DNA from: Alnus glutinosa
Lineage: Eukaryota > Streptophyta > Magnoliopsida > Fagales > Betulaceae
Length of the DNA: 64,000 nt
Direction: 5' to 3'
Assembly: GCF_958979055.1 (NCBI RefSeq)
Contig: NC_084886.1
Location: forward strand, 50,737,654 to 50,801,653
Shown: piece by piece, positions 13,392-25,457 of the stretch
Numbering within the stretch: the stretch's first letter is position 1
Layout of the letters: each line of letters starts with the position of its first letter
Notes under the pieces: generated by a model
The model's input: only the letters and a program-made list of their open reading frames with translations
Database searches by the model: none
Told to the model about the DNA's origin: nothing
Translations under genes and position numbers: made by a program

Positions 13392-13575
13392 GATGGGCAC
13401 AGAAGTTAACACTTCCGTTGACATGACTAACTAGCCAGCTAGATGTATGAGAAATCATGGATAGAACTTCAGAGATGATGGAAGATGGGCACAGAAGTTA
13501 GCACTTCCGTTGACATGACTAACTAGCCAGCTAGATGTATGAGAAATCATGGATAGAACTTCAAAGATGATGGAA
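13392..13575. repeat. 92-bp tandem duplication in the LINE 3' region
   Basis: Units 13392-13483 and 13484-13575 differ at only a few positions. The duplication includes part of the RNase H 3' end and may have occurred after insertion. Confidence 0.88.
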
Positions 13576-14780
13576 GCAATACGCCAATCTTGAGTGTGTT
13601 CTAGTTTTTGAAGGGCCAAAGTTTCAGTAAGGAAATCACCTTCTAAGATAAAAGAAGAGAATTGTAAAGATAAAGCCAATTGAACAGTTAAAAGTGCCAT
13701 AGAAGCTTCCCCATAAATAACTGTGCAGGGAGGGCTTCTAAGAGAAGAGCACTGTATAATAGAACCAGTAGAATCCCGACAAACAGCAGCCTGTGCAGAA
13801 AATGAATCTCGTATAGCAGTGTCATAATTAATCTTAAAAAAAAGAGAGCAAGGTTTTAGCCAAACAGCAGATGGCTGAGGTTGTTGAGAAGCCCAAGCAA
13901 AGCGATGTTCCAACACAATCCTGTTAATAGTAACAGAGAGATCAAGAGCATTTGGGATAATATTATCATGATGAGCTTTATTGCGAGCAAACCATATATT
14001 ATCACAAGCAACAACAGCAGCAAAAATTTGAAATAGAAGGATACCTGAAGCAAGAATACCAATAGTGCTAGGGTTAAGAATAATTTGAATTCAGTCCGTC
14101 ATACCAGCAACAAGTAAAGTAGTAATATCCAAAGACCAAAATGAATGTTTCCACACAATATGAGCAATAGGACAAATAAAGAAAAGGTGATATAGAGAAT
14201 CCACCGGATAGGAACACAGAGAACATGAAGTATCACATAGAGAATTTGGTATGGAAAAGGAGATGCGCTCCTTAGTAGGGATAATATTCCATACCATTTT
14301 TCACCAAAGAAGAAGAAGAAGAAGAAGAAGAAGAAGAAGCAGCTTTAAACGATGATTTAAATTAAGCTTTCAAAGATCCTTCCAACATGCAGTGGAAAGA
14401 GGGGAAGGGGAAGAGGGTTTAAAGGAAGAAAGATGGTGATGAGCCGATTTGGTGTAAAAAATATTTGAAGTAGATGGAGTCCAAATAACATAATCAGACA
14501 GAGGATGAAGTCTAATTTTCATAATTTCAGAGACAGTAGATGAAGGAAAGAAATTGCAGTAAGTTCAGCCTCTCAGAGAAAGAGGAAGGGTGGATAAGAT
14601 TTGCAATTACTAAAGGATAAGAAGAGCAAAAAGATAGTAAACAAGGCTTAGGTATAAACTTGAGTAAAGTAGGAATTCAATGAGAATACCAAATAGAAAG
14701 CTGTGAATTAAAATGAGGAATAAAACAAGCTCCAAAAGAGAGAAAAGGCACAGTAGATCGAATATCATTCCAAAGAGAAA

Positions 14781-14920
14781 TGCTAGTGTTCCCACCCCTA
14801 TCCCACTCCCATCCCACCACTCCCTAAGTGCAAAAATCTGAAAATGAATTTATTAAATAAAAAATTAAAATCACTTAGGGTTGGTGGGATGGGAGTGGGA
14901 TAGAGGTGGGAACTCTAGCA
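14781..14920. mobile_element. 140-bp MITE inserted in the LINE
   Basis: The inverted repeats are nearly 40 bp long: the left end begins TGCTAGTGTTCCCACC and the right-end complement begins TGCTAGAGTTCCCACC, both continuing into TATCCCACTCCCATCCCACCA. The two arms leave a short AT-rich loop, making a fold-back element. It interrupts the LINE reading frame, so it inserted later. The target duplication is not resolved. Confidence 0.85.
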
Positions 14921-15222
14921 TTTTCCCATTTCAAATCCAAGAGCCAGAAGAAAGAGGAGAAGATAAAATATTACCATATTTGAGATACTTCTCCCTGAAA
15001 AGGGAAACCCAGAGACAATCATAATTGAATAATAACTTCCAACCTAGTTTAGAGATGAGAGGCAAATTAACCTCTTTCATAAGATGGAACCCCAAATCAC
15101 ATTGATCCTTAGGCAGACACAGAGACGCCCAGGATTTGAGAGAAAGATTTCGAGCTTTATCCTTTGAAAAGCCTCACCAAAAATTTTTGAAAGCTCTATC
15201 CATCTTGTTAGGTTAGGTTTTT

Positions 15223-15325
15223 AGGTTTAAAAATTGGGCTTTATTTCTATGAAAAATAAATTTGACCCCTCGTTTATTCTTTGACCCCCAGGATGAGAAA
15301 TGTGTTTATTGAAAATGGAATTGTT
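15223..15325. repeat. Right copy of ~103-bp direct repeat flanking a LINE
   Basis: 96% identical partner of 13129-13231. It begins just after the truncated 5' end of the minus-strand LINE. Confidence 0.9.
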
Positions 15326-15487
15326 AGGGTTGTCCACTAATCAAAAGAAATTGATTTAGAAACAATAAAAAGGGAAAATTGCCAGGGCCCAAAAAGAGAA
15401 ATACCGAACAAAAGGAGATGGAGCATCTCGCAGCAGTAAAGAATGAAAATGATACCTCAACCAACTGACCAAGTCCGCGCTCGAGCA

Positions 15488-15512
15488 ACGTACGTACGTA
15501 CGTACGTACGTA
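15488..15512. repeat. (ACGT)n microsatellite
   Basis: About six ACGT units in a row. A self-complementary tetranucleotide repeat like this is uncommon among the AT and GA repeats elsewhere in the window. Confidence 0.9.
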
Positions 15513-16200
15513 GCAGATATAATTATTTAATTATGAATAACCGAATGATAAACATCCGAACTTTAATTATTGGTTAAATAATTCCAAAAAACAAAATTTA
15601 ATTCTGATGCATGCCCATATTACTTACTTCTCTGGGAGCATTTTCAACAAAATATGTAAATGACTTATAATAATTAAATTTAACTATTATGAGTTATTTT
15701 TTGTCTATAGTAAAATAGACAGAATTAATTTTTTTTTTCTTTATAGCGTGAATAGTAAATAGGTAGAAGAACATATTTAATATTCACACTATAAATAGTT
15801 TTTTTTTTTTTTAATTGTTTTATCTCTTCATTTCCTTATTTCACACACTCTGTTCCTTTTTCTTTTTGAGATAGGATATGTTATCACCCCATAATACAAC
15901 TATTGACACAATTTTTTTTTTTATTAAACAAAAAACCATGAAATCATGTAAATAGGTTGGGGTCTGGTTTTATATTTTTTATTGAAAAAGAAAAAGAAAA
16001 AAATAAGTCAATAATTGTGTCATAGGGTGGTAAAATATCATTTTTCTTTTCTTTCACTCTTCCACACAAAATAACATTTAAATAAAACAAAGAGTAAAAT
16101 AGAGAATATGTTGGAGAGAGTATAGAAAAAACAATAATTAAAATAAAAAATTTTACTCTTTTAATAGCTACTTTAACTATTATTACTGAAAATGTTCTTA

Positions 16201-17080
16201 GAGCAGTCCCATCAGTCTTCCAACAATTTTTCATATATTTAGGTAACAAAATTACTTTTTGTTTCCCTGTAAAAAAACACTCTACAATAGATTCTATTAA
16301 TTTTCTCTATATCAATTAAATACTATTTTTTACTCTTATTTGATTATTTTTTTATCTTTCCTACTTTTATTTTTTTATTCATTTTTTTCTTCTCGATCTC
16401 CTCTCTTGTCATCTCAGTCCTATCTCTCTCAAAACCCACCACCACTCCTTATTCTCTTCCTCTTCTCTTATTTTCTTCTCCCTTTCTTTATCTTCCCAAT
16501 CATTCATTCCTCTCTTCTTTGTGACCCAACACAAGTAGAGTGAGAGAACCCGGGAGAGAGACCGAATTAGGGAGAGAGAGCTTGAGGGAGAGAGATCGAA
16601 TCAGAGAGAGAATCGGAGATGCAGAGAGACCCGTGGGTCCGATTTCCGGTGGCCTAAGAACAGACACAATGAGAGGAAGGTCCGATCTTCGATGGGTGAT
16701 GATGGGTCGACGCCGTCGAAGTTAAGGGCGCAATTCTGGTGGCTTGAGGTGCAAACTTCCGATGAAACAAGAGGAAATTTCCGATAGAATTCTGGACATT
16801 TCGAACTGTAAAATTTCGGTTGAATTCTGAACTGTGAAATTTTCGGTGATCTTGGGGCTTTGCCGGGGTTGAAGAAATTTTTGATTTTGATTGAGTTTGA
16901 GGTTTGACAGGATGGAGACAATGGATGACGGGGAAGGTGGAATGGGAGAGGAGAGAGAAGAGAGAGATGGTTTTTTTATTTATTAAAATATTATGTTGGG
17001 AATCTACGTACTGTAGAATATACATGGTTACTGTAGATTCCCAAAGAGATTATGTAAATTTAGGGTGTCTAATAGTGGCT
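16201..17080. mobile_element. PIF/Harbinger-like element, copy C (~880 bp, cargo-bearing)
   Basis: The left end starts GAGCAGTCCCATCAG after TTA (16198-16200) and shares the subterminal sequence of copies A, B and D: AACAAAATTACTTTTTG, AAAAACACTC, CTATATCAATTAAATA. The right end is diverged (approximate, near 17080), and no clean TSD is seen there. The interior, about 16540-16920, is GC-richer and full of GAGA/CGG motifs unlike the small copies, so it is probably captured sequence. I do not recognise the source. Inverted motifs GGGAATCTAC and GTAGATTCCC near 17000-17040 resemble the hairpin of copy A. Confidence 0.6.
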
Positions 17081-18620
17081 GTTTTTTGATTATTTTTTTT
17101 TTAATGAAATTTTTCTTAAATATAAGAAAGATAACCATTTCATATTTTTAATATATTAATAGTAATACATGTCATTATTCTGTTGGCACTAACACGGCAC
17201 ACTAATAGAATTCACTATCTTATTAGAATGATAGGGAAACTTTTGTATGCATGTAACTGGGATCGAGATCTTGTTACAAAATATTCATCATTAAATCTAT
17301 AAATTTAATTTGGACTATGAAATGGAGAGAATTAATCCCACTCCTTTAACGGGAAGGTCCAGTAATTTTATTTCTGAATTAAAATAAGATTTTCTCAAGC
17401 TCATGAGAATGTGGAACCCATCTGTTTTTGACCAAATCCATATCATATGAAGATCAAGTTTTACGGAAATTGGAATGCATGTCTATGAGCATCTAGATCC
17501 TCTTCATCAGTTTTATTTTTTCATCCAAATGATTTTTTTATTTTTTTTATTTTTTTAATATGAGGCAATAAATTTAACGCCCACTCATTTCAAAACATTA
17601 ATGTTATATATATGATTTTGATAGATAGAAACCCAAACTTCCTGAATACATTATAATGGAATTAAGAAATATTCCTATATATATTAGATAATGATTCCTG
17701 GCTTTTGGTTAACCATATCTAACACGTAGTAGTTGCTTGGCAAAGAGTTTTACCTTTTAATGAGAAATTTGGACCAGAATGAGAAAGAAATGTATATAAT
17801 TTCTTGTTTGACAAAACTCACATCGATCTTTGCTGATGGAACCATTTCATCCTATAAAGTACAAGAAAAAGACTTAGCAATACATAATCAAGTTATATAA
17901 TCAAGAGAGTCGGTCAGTCTATTCAGGGACGGAACCAAAATTTTTTACGAGACGAGCCAAAGAAGTCTAAGGCCTAAGGGCCAACCGGCAACTAGCCAAG
18001 GCCAAGGTTTCAATTATGGGCTCATTTTTTTATTTAACAAACTATATTATCATGAATTTTTTTCAGAACACAAGGGGCCATGGCACATGGGGTCTCAATG
18101 CAGGTCCGTCTCGAAGTCTACTTACATAGCATTACTCAATTCATATAGAACAAAAAACACGAGTAATATATGCTAGACCTACAACCGATTTACATTTGCT
18201 AATAAGCTGAAAAATAATAAAAAACTACTACGTAGTAGTTCTAGTATTATTCAAAAATATATATATATATATACAAAAGAGCTGCTAAGCTAAGTTTGGT
18301 GAAACTCCTTTGGAAGAAAGAAAAATTCCAATATCCACTAATGAGGAAGCAGAAAAGCTTAAGACTAAGGATAGCAGTTAGCTATCTATTAAAATAATAA
18401 TAATAATAATAATAAATAAATAAATAAATAAAAAAAAAAAACCCAGTTAGCTTAATAGTTAAGAGAATCACTCGCACACACTCACTTTTACTGAAATCCA
18501 CAGTCTCACTGCCTTTCTAACACATCAGTGGACAGTGGGCACCTATGGAAGTAGCCGCCAGCTCATTCCCCTCCCAGACGTCGACCTCACACCAACCAAC
18601 CTCCTTTACTCTCTCTCTCT
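17081..18620. other. Intergenic upstream of the pectinesterase gene
   Basis: AT-rich spacer with one possible hAT-like relic (17924-18112) and an (AATA)n stretch at about 18395-18430. No gene seen. Confidence 0.6.
17924..18112. mobile_element. Possible hAT-like non-autonomous relic
   Basis: The left end CAGGGACGGAACC and the right end GGTCCGTCTC are imperfect inverted termini. They recall plant hAT-type elements that start CAGGGACGGA. Target duplication not found; weak call. Confidence 0.35.
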
Positions 18621-18638
18621 CTCTTCGCCTCCTCATGT

Positions 18639-18657
18639 ATATATATATATATATATA
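18639..18657 (+). promoter_or_regulatory. TATA-box region of the PME34-like gene
   Basis: A (TA)n run ending TATATATAACC lies about 90-105 bp before the ATG, preceded by a CT-repeat (18610-18624). Both are common in plant core promoters. A start site near 18690 is inferred. Confidence 0.6.
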
Positions 18658-18744
18658 ACCCACACACTCACACCTACACCTCAATCAACTCTCTCTCGTT
18701 AATTAATTTTAGCAACTCTCTTTCAGAACCCCCAGCAAACAAAC

Positions 18745-21700
18745 ATGGGCTACGGTAGGCTCGAACCGTCCGACCCGGTTGGCGGGCCATCCAGGCTACA
18801 TCCCAACCAACCAGAGCAACCAGCGTCATCACCCCAACCGCCAAGCAGGAGGAACAAGATAATCCTCCTCTCCATGCTCTCAATTACGCTGCTCGTCGCG
18901 TCCGCCGCCTCCGCGGCTGTCCTGATCGGGCTCCGGACCCGGGCATCCGGCCAATCCGGATCATCGGTTCACCGTACTCCGACCCGGGCTATATCCAAGA
19001 CCTGCAGCAAGACCCGGTTCCCGGACCTGTGCGTGAACTCGCTGCTGGACTTTCCGGGCTCGACCAAGGCGTCCGAGCGGGACCTCGTCCACATTTCCCT
19101 CAACATGACGCTGCAGCACCTGAGCAAGGCAGTGTACAGCTCCTCCGGGATCTCCTACCTCCAGATGGAACCACGTGTACGGTTCGCCTTCGACGACTGC
19201 CTGGAGCTCCTCGAGGACTCCGTGGACGCGCTGTCTCGCGCGCTGCTCTCCATCGGGGGCGAGCAGCTGTCCGGTGCGGCCGCTTCCACGAACGACGTGT
19301 TGACGTGGCTGAGCGCGGCGCTCACGAACCAGGACACATGTACGGAGGGACTCGCGGACCTGAGCGGACCCGTGAAGGACCAGATGGCCGCGAGGCTGAA
19401 GGACCTGGCGGAGCTTTTGAGCAACTGCCTGGCGATATTCTCTGGGAGCGATACCAACGACTTCTCGGGGGTTCCGATACAGAACCGGCGTCGGCTAATG
19501 GAATCCGATATTTCGGAGGAGAATGCCGGTGGTTTGCCGCGATGGTTGGGCGAGAGGGAGAGGAAGTTGCTGGGCTTGCCCGTATCGGGGATACAGGCCG
19601 ATATAGTGGTGTCCAAGGATGGGAACGGCACGTACAAGACGATTGCGGAGGCGATTAAGAAAGCGCCCGAGCATAGCAGTCGGCGGACGATTATTTACGT
19701 GAGGGCAGGAAGGTAAAGACGTAAAGTCGGTGGTACACTTTTCTCGCTTTCTTTTCTTTTTTTGATTTTTTACTCGACTTTTTTCTTTACAGCTTTCGTC
19801 ACTTTACGTTAAAATTGAAAATTTTGAAACGGCGGTGGTTAACAGTGTAATAATTACGTGAAAAAATAAAATAAAATAAAAAATTCTCTGAAGCTTTTTG
19901 TCTTTCTTTTAGGGGTGCGATTGACTAATTGACTTCACCGCAATAATCATGAAATACTATAAACATGTGAATGATTTGCGAATTTACAAAAATACCCCTT
20001 ATTCTTGATTGAAATTTCGTATCCATATTATATTTTAGAACGAATGAATTTGAATGGGAATGAAAGGGTTTTTTTTTTTTTTTTTTTTTTGACTTTGACT
20101 TTGTGATGTGATAATTTCAGGTACGAGGAGGAGAATCTGAAGGTGGGAAGGAAGAAGACGAACTTGATGTTCATCGGAGATGGGAGGGGTAAAACGGTGA
20201 TATCGGGTAGCAAAAATGTTCACCAGAATATGACGACATTCCACACCGCTTCCTTCGGTAAGTGTGGGTTAAACCAGGTTGTTTGGCAAGTTGTGTTTAA
20301 CAGTCTGGATGATGACGACGTAGTAGGAGTTGCACGTGGCCTGTCCTTTTATACTTTGCATGCTTTTACTAGATTCCTGTTATTCGAACACTTGTACACA
20401 AATGTTTGCTTATGAAATATGATTTTTTGTTTTTTTCCTTCTTTTTTTTTTTTTTTCTTTTTTCATTAAGAAATATTGTTATTTTAATTCAAATAATCTT
20501 TTTCTTTTTCTTTTTCTTTTTTTTAAAAATATCAAATTAGTGATTATTTTAATCAAATTGGCTAACCAGACGTGGATTTGATTATTTTAATCAAATTAGT
20601 GAAGGTTCTCGTTTTCAGTGAAACATCTTAAGCCAATTATGCGATTCTTGTCGTACGTACAATCAAATCATATATCTAAGTCTTTGCTTATAAACATAAA
20701 TGGACAAACATTGTCCCAAACTTAACCGGTGGCTACAATTTAAAGAAGGAGAATGGCATTATTGGAGGTGGCTAAGTATGCTCCCGACAAATGTGCGAGA
20801 GCTTTATGAGATTTATTTGTCTAAATAAGTAGGTGAACTTTTTGAGATCTGCTTGAATAAATAAGTTTCTTAGAAACTCTTGTAAATTAACTGTTCAAAT
20901 TATTAATAATACGAATGATAAAATTATTGAAAATTTATATCCGATTAATCATCGGGTATATTCTTGTTGGAAAATCAATATAGCTTATTTGGTTGCTAAT
21001 CAAAAGCTACTAAGCTTCCCATCCATTTACTCCTTAATTCATTGTATTACATTCCTATGTGTATTCATTATTATTATTATTGTGATAGATACCCCCCCAA
21101 AAAAAATGTTTAACCCCCTAGCTTTCATTTAAGTTCTTAATTTCCATTTAGCTTAATTAACTCTCTAAGTCCTACTCTCATGCATGCAGCGGCAACCGGA
21201 GCAGGTTTCATCGCTCGAGATATGACTTTTGAGAATTCGGCTGGTCCAGGCAATCACCAAGCAGTGGCGCTCCGAGTTGGTGCTGACCACTCCGTGGTCT
21301 ATCGGTGCAATGTCATTGGGTACCAAGACACACTCTATGTTCACTCCAATCGCCAATTCTTCCGAGAATGTGACATTTATGGCACAGTGGACTTCATCTT
21401 TGGCAATGCTGCTGTGGTATTCCAAAATTGTAGCCTCTACGCTCGCAAGCCAATGCCCTCCCAAAAGAACACCATCACCGCCCAAAACCGAAAAGACCCC
21501 AACCAAAACACAGGTATTTCCATCCATGCTTGCCGGATCCTCGCCGTCTCGGATCTTGAGGCATCCAAAGGTAGCTTCCCAACATATCTGGGCCGCCCAT
21601 GGAAGCTTTATTCCAGGGTTGTGTACATGCTATCCTTTATGGGTGATCATGTACAGCCACGAGGGTGGCTAGAGTGGAATTCAACATTTGCTTTGGATAC

Positions 21701-21887
21701 ATTGTATTATGGTGAATACATGAATTATGGTCCCGGAGCAGCGGTAGGGCAACGGGTCAAATGGCCAGGGTACCGCGTCATCACATCGACTGTGGAGGCG
21801 GTCAAGTTCACTGTTGCACAATTCATTTCTGGTTCTTCATGGTTACCCTCTACTGGGGTGGCATTCTTAGCGGGGCTAGCAGAGTAA
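18745..21887 (+). CDS. PME34: Pectinesterase with N-terminal PMEI pro-domain (PME34-like)
   Basis: Removes methyl esters from cell-wall homogalacturonan; acts in the apoplast after secretion. Exons 18745-19712, 20121-20257 and 21190-21887 join in frame to 600 aa, with GT/AG introns of 408 and 932 bp. An N-terminal hydrophobic segment (residues 39-63) is a signal anchor. The PMEI-like inhibitor domain covers ~82-245. Basic processing motifs follow at 247-252 (NRRRLM) and 273-276 (RKLL). The catalytic beta-helix runs from ~285. Family active-site residues are all present: Q392 (QAVAL), Q414 and D415 (QDTL), D436 (DFIFG), R504 and W506 (LGRPW). The MGYGRL start and overall sequence are closest to Arabidopsis PME34. 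Exon 1 is markedly GC-rich compared with exons 2-3. Complete and apparently functional. Confidence 0.97.
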
Positions 21888-23658
21888 ATTACACAAGTGT
21901 ACCATATATAATATTAGTAGGGGATTGGGATTTCTTGTTATTAGATTGTTTAAATTTTACAAAAAATTGGGCAGTTGAGGAGTTGCGAGACTCACTTGTC
22001 CTGGGCAGATAGATTTTGCATCTTAAACTGTCTTAAGCAAGTAGACTCGGCAACTCTCTTCTCTTAAATCGTTGAAAATTTACACATTCAATTAACCTAA
22101 TAACAGAAAATCCTTATCCATATATTTGGTGATAAGGTGTTGGCTTAAACCCATATATATATATATAGGTTTTCAAGTTTTTTTTTCTTATTTATTTAAA
22201 TGTATTTCATTAATTATTATGTAACAGTAATTGTTCTTGTTAATTTTGTTGATTTTAACTCAAATATGTAATAGAGGCTAAGAATTAATGAATATCGCTT
22301 ATATTTCTTGTCATGGTCGCTTAACAATGTCAACAAAATGTACATCATTAATTTAAGTAGGATTTCTAAGTAGAAAATGTACGTCTTAATAAGAATTATT
22401 TTTTTAACAAAAAGAAATAAGAAAGGGATGGTACGAGGGCAGTAGTGACATTTTGTTAATTGACTCTGGTTCAGTTCCATCTTGTGGTGTTGGCTTTCAC
22501 TTTCAACAAAATTGTGTGGCTGAGATTTAATTATTTCGGCGTAATGGTGTCGGTAGCCCGTAGGGCCGACTGAGAACTGCCCCCACATCGCTGCTCATTA
22601 AAACCTGTACGTCTGTACCTCAAATTGCATTGAATTCAGCCCTCTAATACTTTTATGGCCAATAGATTTTACGTAGCCATGTGTGGTAATGGAAGAGAAA
22701 TTGATAGTGTGAGTTGAAAATGATGGATGTGATATAAATAAAAACGAATTTTTATAGAAAAGTAAAAAAAATTTGTATTATGGTGAATTTTTTTTATTTA
22801 AATAATAATAAAAAATTATTGATATGATATAAAATTAAAATGTTTTGAAGATGATTATTTTTTAGATAAATGTAAAAAGGGAGAAAATTTTTTTATTGTT
22901 CTTGCCAAACAAGCTAGCTCATAGTTCTTTGATTCCGGAACACACCAGCGACACTCAAGCGGATAGAAAGAAAATAATTACAAGTGTTTTTCGTGATACG
23001 CTTCAACCCGAAAGACTATATAAATACAATAATATAAATACAATAATTTTGTTTTATCTTAATTCAAATTATTCGAATTTTTAGCCCTCATTTCCATTCC
23101 CAGCAAGAGAGAAACGAAAATCAGAAATAGAAGTACAGAACTTCACCTCCCCAATCTACCAAAGTCGGCATTTAAAGTACTTTTAAAGGTGCAACTACTT
23201 TTGCTTCCATGTATTATTTGGCAAAACTCGAGCCATCTTTGGGCCCCTCCTCTAGTCCTATTCCTTTAATCGGGAGTTCGGCAGGGCTGGCCGGTGGGGC
23301 GGCAATGTTCCAGTCAAGCTGCAAATGATTCTAAAACCATTATCCATTTCTCATTTTGAGTTCTGTGCTACAAAACACCAAACTCTCACATGCCTCTACC
23401 CATTTTTGGTTCAGCAGCACAGTATGGGTGGGCGTATGGGATATGCATTATTTTGCTTTTGGATGCACTCGTCCTCCTCCTCTGACTCCTCTTCTACCAA
23501 ACATGGCCGACTCCAATCCCATATACCCCAAAAGCTTTTGCTCAGAAAATATGCTTATTTGTAATACAACACAACTGCTCTGGTTAGCAAGCAAGGACCA
23601 CAACTATCTTGAGGGTGGTGATACGTTGATGAGGAGTAGGACCGCTTCAAAGTGTATG
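21888..23658. other. Intergenic, downstream of the pectinesterase gene
   Basis: Probable PME 3' UTR just after 21887, then AT-rich spacer. No further gene found. Confidence 0.6.
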
Positions 23659-23661
23659 TTA

Positions 23662-24492
23662 GAGCATTCATAGCAGTTTCTCCACCATTTTTCTTAAATA
23701 TAAAGAATAAAACTACTTTTTACTTTCCTCTCAAAAAATATCACACAACAGCTTCCCATTACTTTTTTCTATAACATTAAAATATCGTTTTTTTACATTT
23801 ACTTTTTACTTTTTTTATTCTTTAGATATTTTATCAATACTCTCTCTCTACCGCACGTTTTCTTCTATGGCCTTCCATTACCTCACCACGCCGTGTCGTT
23901 CGTCGGTGCCACCACGCTGTTCTTCACGGCCATTTTTGCATTTCTCATCATATGTAGAAAAGAGTTCGGTAAGGTTTACCTTGCTTTGCTACCCGTCGTT
24001 TTTGGGATCGTCTTGGCCAGCAACAGTGAATCCCTTGTTCCGTCTCTTCAGCTTCTAGGTTTGCGTCGGGTCCACCGCCAGATGGGCCTTGAAGTCTGTT
24101 GTCCAGGGGATTCTGCTCACCTTAGAAGCTGAGAAGCCACACATCATGAACCTGCTCTTATACATGGCTCTGGATCCCATGGCCCGATCAGCGCCGGTTG
24201 AAGATGGAAGGTTGCTTTCTGGCGAAATTTCTGGTGGGATGGGCTTCTACATTGTTGGATGGGATATGGCTGAACGAAGAAGAAGATGAGAGGAAGTAGA
24301 GAGGCGAGTTGCGTGGCATGAGAGAGAGATTTTTATGATTATAATATTGGATGGGATTGGGAAGCTCTGTTCACTTCCCTAGGAATAGAAAATTTTAGAA
24401 AAGCTGCTATGGAATGGCTTTTATGACTTTCTTAAAAAATTTCCTAAATTTTAGGAAACAACTCCCCTTTAAGAAAGCGGTTGTAAATGCTC
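23662..24492. mobile_element. PIF/Harbinger-like element, copy B (831 bp) with captured gene
   Basis: The left end GAGCATTCATAGCAG and the right end GTAAATGCTC are flanked by TTA on both sides (23659-23661, 24493-24495), a clean 3-bp target duplication. Terminal and subterminal blocks match copies A and D. The middle (about 23860-24300) is GC-rich and derived from a host transporter gene. No transposase is encoded. Confidence 0.85.
23885..24172 (+). pseudogene. Captured fragment of a sugar-phosphate/nucleotide-sugar translocator gene
   Basis: In one frame, 23890-24060 encodes VSFVGATTLFFTAIFAF followed by VYLALLPVVFGIVLASNSES. A second frame at 24086-24172 encodes LKSVVQGILLTLEAEK and MNLLLYMA. 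Both blocks are hallmark segments of the triose-phosphate/nucleotide-sugar transporter (DMT) family and appear in the correct order. The closest type I recall is the At1g12500-like group. Frameshifts, a small deletion (NQAI lost between VSF and GATT) and absence of the rest of the ~10-TM protein make it a non-functional fragment. No intron is obvious inside it. Confidence 0.85.
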
Positions 24493-24495
24493 TTA

Positions 24496-24786
24496 AATGA
24501 TAGAGAGAATTGATTTGATTGCAACTTCAAAGAAATATTTTTATTAACTTTATAAATTATATGTCAAAACTTTAGGCTGTTTTGAGAAGAACCCTAAAGA
24601 ATCTACCGGAAGGAAGATGAAAGTAACCGACATATTTTTTATTTTTTATTTTTTAAAGAAAGGAAAAAACATGTTCTCCATTCCATGCAAATTTACTTGG
24701 CAAAACATTTCATGCTTAATTACCACCCACTTTCCAACATCTCTTTTTCCTTCCTCTTAAGTTACAACCATGTGGTGTGACAATCC
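24496..24786. other. Short spacer between two transposons
   Basis: AT-rich; nothing recognised. Confidence 0.5.
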
Positions 24787-25457
24787 TAAATATGTAAACG
24801 AAGCAAAGCTACCCGTGAGGCTCGGGCTCGGCTCGTTCGCGACTCAATTATTAAATGTACTCGTGGACACGAAAATATATTCGATTATTAAACGATACAA
24901 ACTCGTATAAAACTCGGCTTGCTTGTTTAAAACCCGACTAGCTCGTTTATATAATACTAAATCTTATAATTTAAGTGATATACTGATAGGGCATAGTGTA
25001 TCTTCATTATATAATGTAAATTATGTAATAAACATATGATTCATCATTTATATCAACAAGATAACAACACTTATTTTGTATGACTAGTGACTAAATATGA
25101 TTTAATCATGTAAATTATATAATATGATCTAACAATTCATATGTGATATATATATATAATGTCACATAATTCATAAATTCTAACTCATAAGTATACAATT
25201 CATAGTAATATAGTCTATAAAGATTAGGAACTAGTGGTAACTGAATCACTTTACCACAAAATATTGGTATTTCTTTTTTCGAATCGAATTGAGGTTAATT
25301 TTTAATTTTTAAAACTTGTCATATGAGCTCGTGATAAATAAGCTCGAGAGTGGCTTGTGATAAAAAAGCTCGAGCTCGGCTCAAGCTTGTGATAAATTTA
25401 AATGAGCCAAGCTTGGACATGCACTACTCGCCCGAGCTTGGCTCGTTTACATCCCTA
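24787..25457. mobile_element. hAT-like non-autonomous TIR element (671 bp)
   Basis: Left end TAAATATGTAAACGAAGC; right-end complement TAGGGATGTAAACGAGCC. Subterminal regions on both sides are rich in GCTCG/CGAGC motifs (for example CTCGGGCTCGGCTCG and CGAGCTTGGCTCG), typical of plant hAT-derived elements with clustered subterminal binding sites. The 8-bp target duplication could not be resolved cleanly. No transposase is encoded. Confidence 0.7.

Larger units (their letters stand above)
13232..15222 (-). mobile_element. 5'-truncated LINE (non-LTR retrotransposon) remnant
   Basis: Read on the minus strand, the segment encodes in order three pieces. The reverse transcriptase C-terminal region is at about 15200-14930 (LGFHLMKEVNLPLISKLGWK). 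The zf-RVT domain is near 14297-14091 (WNIIPTKERI, then a C-x2-C pair and a YHLFFICPIAHIVWKHSFW-like stretch). A ribonuclease-H-like RVT_3 domain is at about 13880-13490 (KINYDTAIRDSFSAQAA, EGDFLTETLA, SWLVSHVNGSANFCAH). This order is typical of plant L1-type elements with a C-terminal RNase H. Stops and frameshifts break the frame. A T-rich stretch at 13230-13250 is the poly(A) tail. The endonuclease and most of the RT are missing (5' truncation). A MITE sits inside it at 14781-14920. Confidence 0.9.

Noticed and set aside
19155..19637. Long open frames on both strands overlapping PME exon 1
   Set aside because: They are shadows of the GC-rich pectinesterase exon, with no domain features of their own.
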